Positions 34,130 through 44,797 of a stretch of DNA of 64,000 nt are shown piece by piece; position 1 is the stretch's first letter, and each line of letters opens with the position of its first letter. The position numbers were made by a program, and so were the translations under genes. This stretch comes from Paracentrotus lividus (lineage: Eukaryota > Echinodermata > Echinoidea > Camarodonta > Echinidae): the NCBI GenBank assembly GCA_940671915.1, contig CALNVZ010002143.1, forward strand, positions 309,022-373,021, in the 5' to 3' direction. The notes under the pieces are model-generated. The model ran no database searches, was not told the DNA's origin, and worked only from the letters and a program-made list of their open reading frames with translations.

Positions 34130-34559
34130 TACGTCGTGTTCTAAAAGGTGACCTGAAGTTCAAAGGTCAGTCATTCCATAAGTAAAAGGTTTAATTCTTC
34201 TGATTTGTTTATAAAGTATTAGATAACTCATCAGCTTTATTTGAGAGCATTGTTGACGTCCAAGTGACATGGGTCCAGGGTCCTTTGAAATGATAAGGTA
34301 TAAAAACTCCGTTTTTCCATAAGTTTTGGTTTATGGGGTCCAAAACAAAAAATTTTTGTTAGTTTTTGGTTCATCGTTTAGGGTGTTTTAGTTTATTTAT
34401 ATTTTATTATTATTAAAATATTTATACAGGATAAAAGACATGATCAGCAAACAGCTGTTTTCCATCATGGGTCCTATATGGACATAAAGAAACATCAAAA
34501 TGCAATATGAACATTAATTAATTTATAAACATATAAAATAGGGGCTGATAGAAATTAGA

Positions 34560-34760
34560 AGAGAAGGAGAGATAAGAGAAGATGCAAAATTTTGAAGAAA
34601 AGGCAGAGTAAGAAAAAGGAGGAGAGAGGACAAGAGATGAGAGTGTGTAGTCCAAGTAAAATAGAAGTGAGAGAGAGAGAGAGAGGAAGGAGAGAGAGAG
34701 AGAGAGAGATAGAGAGGGGGAGAGAGAGAAGGAGTGAGGAGGGAGGGAGAAAAAAGATAG
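34560..34760. repeat. Purine-rich (GA)n tract
   Basis: GAGAGA runs at 34672-34735 within a 200-bp purine-rich stretch. Open frames on both strands are low complexity. Confidence 0.9.
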
Positions 34761-34829
34761 AGTGCAACACCTATTATTACAAAGTATACTGCAATTTATT
34801 AAAGATAAGATATTACATTTAAAAAAATC

Positions 34830-37040
34830 AATCTACTGTTTATGAATAATTACATATCTTGTATGACGCTTAAAGTACGAGTATGGATATTTTGGAGTTC
34901 ATTTTGGCAAGGAGTTCCATGTCTTGATTGCACTATGTTTAACTTTAAAAGATTGCTAAAACATTCATATATTAGGCTTAGGTAACACAGCATTAAGTGA
35001 ATCTGCATTTCTTGTATTTCATTCCATGCCTATCTAATAAAAATAATTCAATACATTACAAGTCTAATAGGTGCAAGACCATATATCAATTGGTTATGCG
35101 TAAAGAAGATACATAAAAATAATAATCTTCTTCCTTGTATCAAAAGATTGCCATTTCAGATTCTTCCATTAAATCGGTACAACTTTAGAAAAATCATATT
35201 CCTTCAATACAATACGTTGCTCTTCGTCGTTGTAAATCTTTCTAATGTGAAGTTCCTGTTTTTTTAAGTGATCAATTCCCCAATAACTGAACAAGCATAA
35301 TCAATCATGGCTGAATAGTTGTTTGGTACAAAAGTGTTAAGTTAATTCTGTTTTAAGGATTGAACTTAAGTGTCTAAGGCATGTAACTTAAATGATATTT
35401 GATCTACAAAAGATTTTTAACATTGAACATTCAGTATGAAGATGACTTATCGAACTTCAACGCCTAAATATCTTACAGAATAACTTGTTTGAGTTGTTCT
35501 CCATTAAGGTTTCCGTCTAGCTTTCCTTTGTTTTTTGAATGACGAAGTTGAAATAAGCCATAACATTTTGTTTTACTAGTATTAATCTTTAACGATTTTC
35601 ATTATACCAATGATTAATTTCATTTAAACATACTTGTAAATTGTTTTTAATGTTACTTAATTTAGTGTCAGAGATGTATACAATACATCATCAGCAAAAA
35701 TATTACAAACTGCGGAACGAAATGCTTTTGAAACAATGTCATTTATAAATATTAAAAATAATCCGGACCTAATATACTTGTCTACCCCTTGTGGAATACT
35801 ACGGTTAAATCATAGAAATGGATTGTTTACCGTGACATCTTACAGTTGCTTTCGGTTTGTCAGTAACTACTGACCAATAAAAAGTTCTTTCCAGATACCT
35901 CCATATTTCTAATTTAAATAAACATTTCATGATTAATTGTTCAAAGCATTTTCGTATGTCTGAAAAAACAAGCCGCCTAACCATTCCATGATTATTGTAG
36001 TGATTCATACCAGTCATTCTACCATACACGATGGAGACAAGTTTACGGTAGAAGATGTTTTAAAAAGGCAGATTTGATCAGAGGTTATTCAAATCATTAT
36101 CAATTAAGTAAGAGAGTGAAAAACATTTGAACTAATTTCTCCATAATTTTGGCAAGATGGCATATCAATTGAAATTGGTCTATAATTCGAACAAAGGAAT
36201 CCTTTTGTCCCTTTCCTTTATAAATAGGAGTTACTCTTGAATACTTCCAAATCATGAAATACTATTCCATTTTTAAGAGTAATTAAAATAAAAGGTCAAC
36301 GACTTCATATGGAGATGATGATGATTATTTGTAAGCAATTTACTAATCAAAATCTAAAAAAGTCTAAGTTACTACATACGCAACTAAGATTAGATAACAG
36401 TTTATATACCTCACTTTCGGAATAACTTTCATATATAAATATAATACACATTTGGGTTTTTCCCAATTGGTGTTTGCAAATGGAGTGGAAGAATAGTGGA
36501 TATTTCGTCCAACATTAGAAATGTTCATAAGGTTTTCAGGACTTAGGTCATTTTAATGAACAGAATTAGAATATTTCAATATTACCAGTAGCCATATTGA
36601 GTTCTTTCGCCAGAGTTTTTTTGAGCATTTTTAAACTTGGAGGAAATATCAATAAAATAATTCTTTTTTTGCTTACGGAATGAAAAGAGAACATTATTTT
36701 CTTGCTTTAACGGTATTCATCTTTCAATTTTTATTATCATCAAGACTTATCCTTTAGGTAGTTCACGTTGATACATAAGTTCAAGAAATATCATGTCATC
36801 CATGGATTATATCTATTTTTACCCCTACTTCCTTATAGGAGCATGTTGATTACAAATAGATAAAAATGCTTCCCCTTTCCTCCAACCAAATATGATCATT
36901 GATAATTGAATTATCATAAACATTACCATTACTATAGGATAAAATATTCACATTTATTTATATCATTAAGAAGGAAGATTCATTAAACTTTTTGAAAATC
37001 TCTGAACCTGACTGTTTTATGTTGCGCTCGGTGAACATCA
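34830..37040 (-). pseudogene. Second CR1/L2-like reverse transcriptase, heavily decayed
   Basis: Reading the minus strand from 37040 downward with many frameshifts: TERNIKQSGSEIFKKFNE and NPWMT (post-endonuclease), RVTPIYKGKGQKDS with a degenerate NYRPISI (36180-36270), VFSDIRKCFEQLIMKCLFKL (35970), a SIPQG-like block followed by LFLIFINDI (35760), then IFADDVLYTS (catalytic ADD, ~35690), and a later LQRRRATYCI-type block (~35210). Motif order is that of an RT followed by the post-RT region. It has far more lesions than the 13-17 kb element, so it is older or less constrained. Its endonuclease end is separated from this part by a MITE (37041-38410). Confidence 0.65.
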
Positions 37041-38410
37041 AAATTGAGTATATGATATAAAAAGGCCTAAGTCCATGGAGGTCATTTCGAAGATATCGAA
37101 AAAAAACTGAATATTTTTTTTAAATTTGGGCAATTCAAACGTATAATTTTGGCCAAAAAGACCTCAGGAACATCATAAACAAATTTAAGTGTAAATTTTT
37201 TATGAAGACATAAATTTTCAAGTTACTTTGTGGGCGGGGGCCCTTTTTGTCTGGTGGACTTGGGTCGTTTTTAGAATCATATTGGACTTAGGTCGTTCTT
37301 ACATATACATTCTATCATGTAGACTTCTGTAGTACTAAATGTATAAAATGAATACACAAGAGATTTCTTTTTATATAATCAGACAAAGAAGGGCCCCTTA
37401 TCTTTTTGGTTTTTATAGGTTTTTTTAATAGCTGATGTGTTTTGGGATGAGCGAGCGGGTGTGGGTGTGGTGTGTGGGGTTTAATGTGAAGGAACATGTG
37501 TAGGTGTTCAAATACTGAAAAAAAGTTGCAAAATGATGTATTATTCACGTTTACAGTTCACTGTTCTTCCAATCCATGAAACCAAGAAGTCTTAAGCAAC
37601 AAACACAGGTTCAAGAATGGGGGGGGGGGTGGGTATGGTCCCCCTTTTATATATTTATTTTTTTATTAATATAGAAAAACAAGAAATACAGAGGGCCGCC
37701 CCACTTAAGCTAAGGTTGGGGGTGTAAATGGAGTGAGAACTTTTTCCTTAGCAAGACCTTTATTTCATGTTTGCCAGAGATCTTGGGGTAAAATGCTTTT
37801 TGTAAATGGGCAGAATTTTTTATTTTATTGATTATCAGTGAATTTTGGGTAAAATTCTAAAAACAAAACAAAAAACTTTGTGTTGTGAGCGAATTTTTGT
37901 AGAAAACATCAATCCTGAATCCCACCTGCATGCCCCACATCAACACACTCACATCAAGCATAGGAATTACTTTTTTTTTTTTTTTTTTTTGAGGAGCTAT
38001 TTTTTTTAAATATATATTGACACCACCCACCCAACACCCCTCACACAACCTCTTGACACACACACACCACGAAACAGAAGCACAAACATCTGCAAGTGAA
38101 CTTCAACTTCTTTACTTTTTTTTTCCCATGTAACTCATGAGCAGCCATTTGGAGGTACTCTTCAAGGTTAAACAAGAAGTAATGAGAGAGGGCGCTAGAT
38201 TATGAATGTAAGAAAAGCCTAAGTCCTGGATTAGGCTTTTCTTAACTTCATGGACCAGATGTTTATCCTTTATTTAAGGCATTTCTGAGATGATTTCAGA
38301 TTCATCATTTATGCACAAGATGGGTCAATGTATAAGTAACAATTTCCCATATATAACTCAATTTCGCCAAAAATTGGACTTAGGCCTTTTTTATATTCAT
38401 GTACTCAATT
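37041..38410. mobile_element. MITE with GGCCTAAGTCC motifs inserted in the minus-strand retrotransposon
   Basis: Inverted ends AATTGAGTATATGATATAAA and AATTGAGTACATGAATATAA, each followed by AAAGGCCTAAGTCC. The GGACTTAGG/GGACTTGGG motif recurs at ~37257, 37287, 38222 and 38385. It separates endonuclease (LSDHYLIYTCI) from downstream coding (TERNIKQ), so it inserted after the retrotransposon. Confidence 0.7.
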
Positions 38411-38580
38411 AATACAGGTATAAATTAAGTAATGGTCACTCAACCCAATTTTAGCGACATCGCATAAAACATGTTGGTCCGGTATTGTTGTAAAAATCAG
38501 ATCAATACATTTTGAAGAATGAGATGTAGTACGTGTACGGGTTTTGTCACTCAAAGTTTCAATGAAATTCAATTTTATTT
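38410..38580 (-). pseudogene. Endonuclease C-terminal part of the second CR1/L2-like element
   Basis: About 55 open codons on the minus strand: TSHSSKCIDLIFTTIPDQHV and KIGLSDHYLIYTCI, the standard end of the APE domain (SSxIDLIFT...GLSDHxLIY), with the conserved SDH. Upstream coding is lost next to a family G-like element. Confidence 0.75.
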
Positions 38581-38592
38581 TCTAAAGGACCG

Positions 38593-38985
38593 CTGGCAAT
38601 GAGATGGGTTTACCATTATGGGTCTCCGGAGTCGTGGTGACGTTGTGGTGACGTCTGTTGAGACTCCAGGGCGTCGCGGGTAAATCGAACAAAATTCTGA
38701 AAAAAATTGTCAAACCCTTTTGATTTCTTTTAATCGCTTACAAGTTCCGACAAAGTTTCAGCGAAGTCGTGGATACTTTCGTGAATACTTAGGGGGCGTC
38801 AACCCACAGAGACGTCACAGAGACTTGCTTGCGTCTGAAAGAAGTCTACTAAAAAGACTGAACTTGTTAGACATTTATTTAGTTTTCTCGCGACTTCCTG
38901 GAGACTCAGGAGACGTCGCTACGCGTCGCGGTGACCTCTCCGAGACTCCAGAGAATCATAACTATTAAACGAATCTCATTACCAG
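38593..38985. mobile_element. Palindromic MITE, family G-related copy 4
   Basis: Ends CTGGCAATGAGAT and inverted CTGGTAATGAGATTCG. Interior has GGGTCTCCGGAG/CTCCGAGACTC and GAGACGTC(A/G)C palindromes. The ends differ from other G copies, so possibly a sister family. Confidence 0.6.
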
Positions 38986-39297
38986 TCAGAAATCCACTTT
39001 AGCATAGAAGATGACATTTCATAGACACTTGCTGAAAGAGACCCAATGACACCAACTACTTAAGAAAGGTGTGTTTCATACCGGAAAAACCACAAACTTG
39101 GAAAAACGGGTTTTGTACCTATCACCTTCAAAAGACCCTAACTCTGTGACCCTTGACAGTTTGGACGCCAACAATGCCTCAAATCAAAGCTGATGAGTTA
39201 CTTAGTATTTTAGTGAACAAATCACAAGAATAAACCAGTATTTCTTTAATGACTGACCTTTGAACTTCGGTAACCCTTTTTTTAGGAACACACTGTA

Positions 39298-39825
39298 TAT
39301 CTACATTAAAAACCAATTATGTTTAAGAACTACAAATATATAACTTTTCATTGTTACCACGCGACTTTAAAAAAACTGATAGATATTTGAAAACGACCGA
39401 TAGATATGGCTTATAATTTTTGAGTAATAATTATATTAATAATGATGATACAATAATTATAAAGCGCTTGAACTTCAACTTGCGCATGGTGGCAAGAGTT
39501 GGTTCATAAATTGTCGTCATAACGATTGCCTTCTGTGTGACAGGCGCTTTAGCCGTTTATGTCACTTTTTTTCATGTTATCTTCCTTGTTTCTCTTTCCC
39601 CTTCCCCTATGTATTTTTTCCCCTTCCACTACCCTCCCGCCGAAATTGTGATTCAGCTTTGGATTTATTGGCTCTTTTGAAACATGTGTTATAAAAAACA
39701 TGACGCTATTTTGGATTTTAAAAAAATGATGATAATTCTATTAGTACCATTGACAGATTGTCGGATCGCGACATTAACTTTTTTTATGATCAATGCTTGC
39801 GATTATTGGCGGTGATCCCGCGGAT
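39298..39825. other. Unassigned sequence of giant element
   Basis: AT-rich; no gene or repeat recognised. Confidence 0.35.
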
Positions 39826-40170
39826 ACGTGTACCCCCCCCCCTTCGATTTTCCTTTCCACAAGAGATCCGTAGCTTGATTTTTTAAGTTTCTTTTTAGTG
39901 ATCAGCTATAGTTGTGAAGCTAGTGAAGAGGAAAACTATATATCAAATACAATGCTAAATGTAATATTATAAGTCCAAATTTTCGGCTCGTGTTACGCGC
40001 TCACCAACGAAAAGCGATACATTTGTATTAGTGAAATGCTATTTTCTAAGGTCGCCTAATTCATTATGTTCTATTTGTTCCGTCGCTTCACCTTTTGTTA
40101 TTATTTTCTGCATAATGTGCGAAATAGATCATTCTATTTCGAATCTTTAATAGGAAGATTATTCCGCTTA
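39826..40170. repeat. Dispersed repeat shared with 43545-43760
   Basis: CCCCCTTCGATTTTC, AGTGATCAGCTATAGTTGTGAAGC, TCAAATACAATGCTAAATGT and TTTTCGGCTCGTG align in order with 43545-43720. Probably a MITE related to the 18871-19535 repeat. Confidence 0.6.
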
Positions 40171-40334
40171 TTGTAGTATGAATCACCCTTTCGGTGATTC
40201 CGTCCCCCAGCCAGGCCCAGTCGTGACATCATCGCTGCCTTCGCTTAATTGCTTGATGATGAACCAGGTGAGATCGAGGAGAGCAAAGTTGATCCTTTTT
40301 GCAATTTCTAGAAGGAAAGTTTTATTTGGGGCTA

Positions 40335-40580
40335 CGTCTATAGCTAGTGGTTTAAGCACCTACGACCAGCGGCGGCCGGCTGAGCCTAGGTGGTAGGCCG
40401 AGGGAGGACGGCCCAAATAAAGTTTCCAAGTTCTGACACACATACCCGCGAGGCCGCGGCTGGCTGTTCTAATCAAAATGAAGTAAGTGGCTCTGCCAGG
40501 CCGCAGCGGGCATGCCAGCCTTGGTCGGCCTACGCGCCTGGCCGCGGCGGGCATGGTATCGATATTTTTGATCCCTCGCC
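40335..40580. repeat. Right terminal and subterminal region of the giant element
   Basis: GC-rich inverted end with GGCCGCGGCGGGCATGGTATC; the corresponding sibling end is 57180-57369. Frames across it are shadows of the GC-rich sequence. Confidence 0.8.
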
Positions 40581-40719
40581 TTAATGAAATCCTCTTCCAG
40601 TTGCCTTGGTATGTATGAACACCTGGATGATCTTCCATTGCGTCCTTCCTTTAATTTCAAGTGCCTTAGAGGTAAGCAAACCATTGATTTCATGTGTCAG
40701 GATACCTCATGCAGCCAAA

Positions 40720-41373
40720 ATGGTGCAGCTAACAACAGAACAGAGTCAGAAGATACCATGCAACAAGGAGTTTGCAGGTTGTACAAAATGACTTCAGAAT
40801 TGACTTCCCAGACCGGGCAGCCCCTACCATGCCTACTAAATGGACGATATGGGCGAATGTTCGTGGATAGGACTTTCAGGAAGAGGGAATGTGATTGGAC
40901 CTTTCTTTTTCATTACAACATCAATGGAGAGGACTACCTGTGAATGATGAATTAACAAGTCATTCCCCAAATTGAACTTTGAGACACAACCCCATGGTGT
41001 ATTCAGGAACTTGTTCTGGGCTCAAGATGGTGCCCCTGCACACCGGAGTGTACATGTAGCAGTTCGACATGTTCGAGATCGAATTCGAGAGGTGTTTGGT
41101 AATCGCATAATTGCGCTCAATCACAATAACAAATGGCCTCCAAGATTCCCCGATCTCACCCCTTTTGATTTTTTTCTTCGGGGGTGTCTCAAAAGTCGTG
41201 TGTTCTCAAGTCCTCCCATTAACCTTGCTCAACTACGAGCTCGCATCACCGAAGAAGTAAACAGCCTCCGCAACAACCCAGCCATGATCAGACGAGCTGT
41301 CCAAGACATGCGACGACGCTGCGAGTTATGCATTGAGAGGGAAGGTGGGCACGTTGAAGACGTTGGAGCTTAA
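40720..41373 (+). pseudogene. Tc1/mariner-like transposase, internally deleted and frameshifted
   Basis: A DDE transposase that would cut and paste the 17495-41610 element. The N-terminus begins MVQLTTEQ (40720), the usual start of one invertebrate mariner-like group, then RIDFPDRAAPTMPTKWTIWA in another frame (HTH region). Much of the middle is missing; IGPFFF and NINGEDYL survive. The C-terminal part is a clean frame (40972-41373): FWAQDGAPAHR with the second catalytic Asp, then WPPRFPDLTPFDFFLRG with the likely third Asp, and a CELCIEREGGHVE tail. Several frameshifts and stops make it inactive. Confidence 0.8.
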
Positions 41374-41612
41374 AAGGAAAGTTGAAATTAGCTAAACCCA
41401 AAATAACCCAAACTTGGTACAAAGCACTTTCGACGGATTTTTTTAAAAGTATGAATACTCGGTCATTTGTGACAGCACAGACACATATTTGGTATCATTG
41501 AATAGAGTCTGAGTTACTCTTTATAATGAGATTAAACATATGGTCACATGATTTATGAATTGCTTACATGAGGCCCTCAAAGTTGGGTATACTTTTTCTG
41601 GGACGCACTGTA

Positions 41613-41665
41613 TTTACTACTTGTTTATCATAATCATAACATGTAAATGTTGAATGATACAGAAA

Positions 41666-41696
<31 letters not shown>

Positions 41697-41698
41697 AC
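41613..41698 (+). other. CR1-like element 3' end with AAAT microsatellite tail
   Basis: Follows the mariner's right TA. About 50 bp of 3' UTR, then (AAAT)n at 41663-41697. CR1-group retrotransposons typically end in short 3' tandem repeats rather than poly-A, which is why I read this as the tail of the element starting at 6644. Confidence 0.65.
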
Positions 41699-43158
41699 AA
41701 TTCAGTGGCCTGGGATGGGAACAATTAACAGACTTGGAAATTTCAGCTGAAAAGGGACAATGGTTTTATTCCCTCTGAATAAATTATATACCTTAAAGGC
41801 ACATTTTGATCCCTACGGATGTATCTCACTTTGAGGGGGACACATTCGGGAGTGTTTTTGAGGGTATTCGGCTGGTTTTTGAACATTTCAAAACGAGCCG
41901 AATCCCTCCCGAATTTTAATTGACTATAATTATGATCCGGATCGTTACTCCCCCAATAATGATACGACCAGGCTTTTTTTAATCGTTTGTTTGTTTGTTT
42001 ATTTTTATTTTTTAATTATTTATTTATTTATTTTATTTTTATTTTTTTGCAGGGGGGGGGGGTGTTTTGTTTCTTCGTTTTGCTTTGTTGTTTTATTTAT
42101 GTTTTTTTTTTCTGTGTTTTTGTGTTTTTCTGATCGAAACTTGCTCTGATCAGAAAAGCATTGCCATAATTTTAAGTGGTTCACCTACTGCTGCAGTTTA
42201 CTTTTTTTTTTCTAACAATGTAAAACATAAAAGATAGATATAAATTTATAATAAATATATAATATAATAAATTATCTGTTCGTAGTTTTATTCTTTTAAA
42301 TTAATCTCCTAAATAGCTCACCAATTTTTTCCTTCACAAATGTAAAGTGTCCATTTTTGGCCGAAAGCAATGAAACGTTGAATTTGATTCCGACATCACG
42401 CTACATGCATGCGCAAAAGTCTCACGTTAGGTGCATGCGCATCAATCTTTTTTCTTATTACTTTTTTTTTTTTTTTCTTTTTTGGGAGGGGCAAAAGTTG
42501 TAATAATGGGAAGGGGTAAAATATAAATTTTCCACTATTTAAATATTCAACTCTTTACAGAGCCATACACATGAACAATAAAACGTCAATGTTCATTAAC
42601 AATATCCACTCGGCCTTGAAATCCCTACATCTATCAAATAATTATAAATAATATGGACCTTTGAAGAATGGTGGAATTTGTTTCCATTCTTTTTGAGTGT
42701 ATTTTTTTTGTACATGATGTATGTATGTATGCTTGCTATATTTGAAATGGAGCGGGAAATTCTTTTATTGTGATGAAAAAGGTAATCCATGCTTAACGAT
42801 GTATATTATCAAAGCACGGATTATCTTTTCTTTGAGAAGCTTAGCGGTTCCAGGTTATGGCTGACATAGCACAATGACAACGGACAAAGGTCTCAGATTC
42901 AGGGCGGAATCAATTGCCTGAATGAACTACTCGTTTAGTATTTTGAATCCAATTTGCATAACTAGTTGTTGCTATGACTGACAAACATGTTTTTGTCTCA
43001 CATAGCAACACACTAATATATGCAAAAAAGGAAATCGAGTGGGCCTATTTTATGTCAAGTGCCATTAATAATTCAGTAGTCTTGAAAGAAAACATTAGTT
43101 TACATTTTCAGTTGAAAATGATAATGGTGTTTTTCTCCTCTGTAGAAATTATGGACGT
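41699..43158. other. Unassigned AT-rich and low-complexity sequence
   Basis: T-rich/TTTA repeats at 41975-42050, an 11-G run at 42052, and TATGTATGTATG at 42719. Weak minus-strand frame at 42596-42790. No gene. Confidence 0.4.
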
Positions 43159-43447
43159 AAAGGTGGTATCTGACGTCGCGGAGATGTCTCTGAGACTCGA
43201 ACACTCGGAGACGTCTCCGATAATTGTTTTATGTATCATCAGAGACGTCTCCACGACAGAAAAAAAACCACACACACATTCGTAAGCATGTTCTGTTTTC
43301 TCTCGACTCATGAGATGTCGCGGAGATTCATGAGACGTCTGTGCGACCACTTTTAGATCTTTCCCCGACAAAAATCAAAACCGTATCAAACCCTTCCCAA
43401 ATCAGTCTCAAATCAGTCTCATGGCAAATACCTTGAGATACCACCAT
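43159..43447. mobile_element. Palindromic MITE, family G copy 5
   Basis: Ends AAAGGTGGTATCTGACGTCG and inverted GGTGGTATCTCAAGG. Contains GGAGACGTCTCC and GAGACGTCTC cores. Confidence 0.7.
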
Positions 43448-44004
43448 AAAGGTGGTATCTAACTTTGTCCCCGCGACTCGGATACTCCAGCTCTCCGATA
43501 TGTATATATTTTTTCTGTCTCCCGGGGAGACGGGGGTGGACGTGTCCCCCTTCGATATTTTACGGAGGGGATCGACACCCTTCGATTTTCAAAAATCAAC
43601 AATTTTTTATGAAGTGATTAGCTTTACTTGTGAAGCTAACATATAGAGGTAAAATGTATGTCAAATAAGATGCTAAATGTTATTATAAGGCAAAATTTCG
43701 GGCTCGCGCTTCGCGCTCGCAATCATTTTCATTGGTGTCTGCATAATGTGCGAAGTATGCGAATTTTTAGTGTATTATTTTTTTTCACTTTCTGGTGTTT
43801 CCGCCCCCCCCCCCCGCCTCCCCGTCGTGACATGAAATCGCCGCGCTTGGTCGTGGGAATGTCTCGGAGACGTCTCTGAGACGTCTGCGCGACAAAAAAA
43901 AACATCCAAAACCATTTCAAACCAGTCTCAAATTTGTCTCAAACTAGTTCCAAATCCGTTTTTTTTTTTTTTTAAGTGTAATGACAAGTGACTTGCCACC
44001 ATTA
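43446..44004. mobile_element. Palindromic MITE, family G copy 6, carrying a nested repeat
   Basis: Begins AAAGGTGGTATCTAACTTTG immediately after copy 5 and ends near inverted GGTGGCAAGTCACTTG. The middle (43545-43850) is a copy of the 39826-40170 repeat, with the GGCTCGCGCTTCGCGCTCGC palindrome and a C-rich tract. Confidence 0.55.
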
Positions 44005-44342
44005 GTTTATTGTTGGTTTTCGCGTCAGTTGTCCTTTCTTCAATATGTCAGGTCAAACTAATACTTCAATCGTGTCGGGAATGTCATTTTTGATGATTAA
44101 CATGCAATTAATCTAATCGTTGTGGACAGTTCTATAATGCACCTAATTCTTAAACAAAGTTTTAGGGATCGGCGCAGAATAAGGGTCACTTGTGGCTTTC
44201 TTGTTGTTGCGTCTTGTCTCGCTTATCGAGACATATGTGTTTTGTGTGTTTAGTTTTGTTGTTAGTGTTAGTTGTTTGATGTTTAAAAAAATAAAAAACT
44301 CCACAGGATTTGATGTTCATAGTTTCATGTTTAACCTGATAT
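44005..44342. other. Possible 5' UTR of a Tx1/L1-like retrotransposon
   Basis: Non-coding sequence directly upstream of the endonuclease start. No ORF1 recognised. Assignment is inference from position. Confidence 0.3.
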
Positions 44343-44705
44343 ATGACAGGTAGTTTCAGTATTGTTTCTTTAAACTGTCGAGGTTTTGGTAATCATGATA
44401 AAAGATGTGATGTTTTAGAATATGTCAAATCTAAAAAGTTTCAAATTGGCTGCTTGCAAGATACTCATTTTATAGTTGACGATGAAGCTAATATCAAACG
44501 TTTTTGGGGGGATAATTGTTTTTTCAGTCACAAAACATCCAATGCAAGGGGTGTAGCAATTTTGTTTGGGGAAGGAATACAATTTAATTTAAATCAAATT
44601 GAAAGATTAGTAGAAGGAAATTTCGTTGCTCTAGACATAGAAATGTATGATTATAAAATAACGTTAATCTCATTATACGGCCCTAATCATGACAATGTTT
44701 GTTGT
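44343..44705 (+). pseudogene. Tx1/L1-like ORF2, N-terminal APE endonuclease (5' piece)
   Basis: About 120 codons open from an ATG: SIVSLNCRGFGNHDKRCDVL, CLQDTHFIVDDEANIKRFWG, CFFSHKTSNARGVAILFGEG, VALDIEMYDYKITLISLYGP. The Asn and Gln/Asp motifs of the APE active site are present and the style (LNCRG; CLQDTH; RGVAILF) is Tx1/L1 rather than CR1. The frame ends just after YGPNHDN, where sequence changes to a G-rich tract. The following endonuclease residues are found inverted at 49802-50222, so this is the 5' piece of a rearranged element. Confidence 0.85.
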
Positions 44706-44724
44706 TTTGTTGGTTGAGATGGTT

Positions 44725-44797
44725 TGTCGGGGCGGCGGGGGGGTGCGGGCGGGGGGGGGGGGTGGGGCAGGGGCGGGACCGGGGGGCAGGGGATTTG
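44725..44797 (+). repeat. G-rich tract with G-quadruplex potential
   Basis: At least six G runs of three or more (GGCGGGGGGG, a 12-G run, GGGGCAGGGGCGGG) within 70 bases, in otherwise AT-rich DNA, at the breakpoint of the endonuclease. Confidence 0.8.

Larger units (their letters stand above)
34130..39297. mobile_element. 5.2-kb mariner-like long-TIR element carrying a retrotransposon
   Basis: About 220 bp at 34130-34345 (GAAGTTCAAAGGTCAGTCAT, AACTCATCAGCTTT) recur inverted at 39070-39297. The outer right end reads TACAGTGTGTTCCTAAAA on the minus strand. Tc1/mariner-type by TA and CAGTGTGTTCC-like end (inference). No transposase seen; the interior is largely a minus-strand non-LTR retrotransposon. 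Confidence 0.7.
17973..40580. mobile_element. Giant TTA-duplicating TIR element (PIF/Harbinger-like signature), 22.6 kb
   Basis: Begins GGCGAGGGATCAAAAATATC and ends with its exact inverted copy; 41 bp of terminal inverted repeat are identical, through CGATACCATGCCCGCCGCGGCC-type sequence. The flanking TTA (17970-17972, 40581-40583) is duplicated. The subterminal regions are GC-rich with several CCGCGGCC-like motifs. A 3.15-kb sibling at 54218-57369 has the same ends, the same TTA and similar subterminal sequence. A TTA duplication is typical of PIF/Harbinger, but no Harbinger transposase was found, so the assignment is inference. Much of its length is later nested insertions. Confidence 0.75.
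17495..41610 (+). mobile_element. Tc1/mariner-like element split by a 22.6-kb insertion
   Basis: Left end CAGTGCGTCCCAGAAAAAAG at 17495 and its inverted copy ending at 41610, each next to TA. The inverted repeats are long (~200 bp, to CTTTGTACCAAG on both sides). Without the internal TTA-flanked insertion the element is about 1.5 kb, a normal size. The transposase remnant lies in the right part (40720-41373). Confidence 0.85.
6644..41698 (+). mobile_element. CR1/L2/Jockey-like non-LTR retrotransposon, exploded over 35 kb by nested insertions
   Basis: Four segments read as one plus-strand element: endonuclease start (6644-6934), endonuclease to RT and beyond (13246-15797), C-terminus and 3' UTR (16834-17492), and a 3' tail (41613-41698) ending in an AAAT microsatellite (41663-41697), as expected for CR1-group elements. 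The breaks are occupied by a foldback element, a TTAA-flanked element and a mariner. Target-site duplications and restored reading frames support continuity at the first two joins. The third join lies in the 3' UTR and rests on the TA duplication and the tail. Without insertions the element would be about 3.4 kb. Exact clade needs phylogeny. Confidence 0.8.

Noticed and set aside
40360..40693. Frames over the giant element's right end
   Set aside because: Fall in the GC-rich inverted terminal region; equivalent frames at 57179-57476 in the sibling show the same composition effect.
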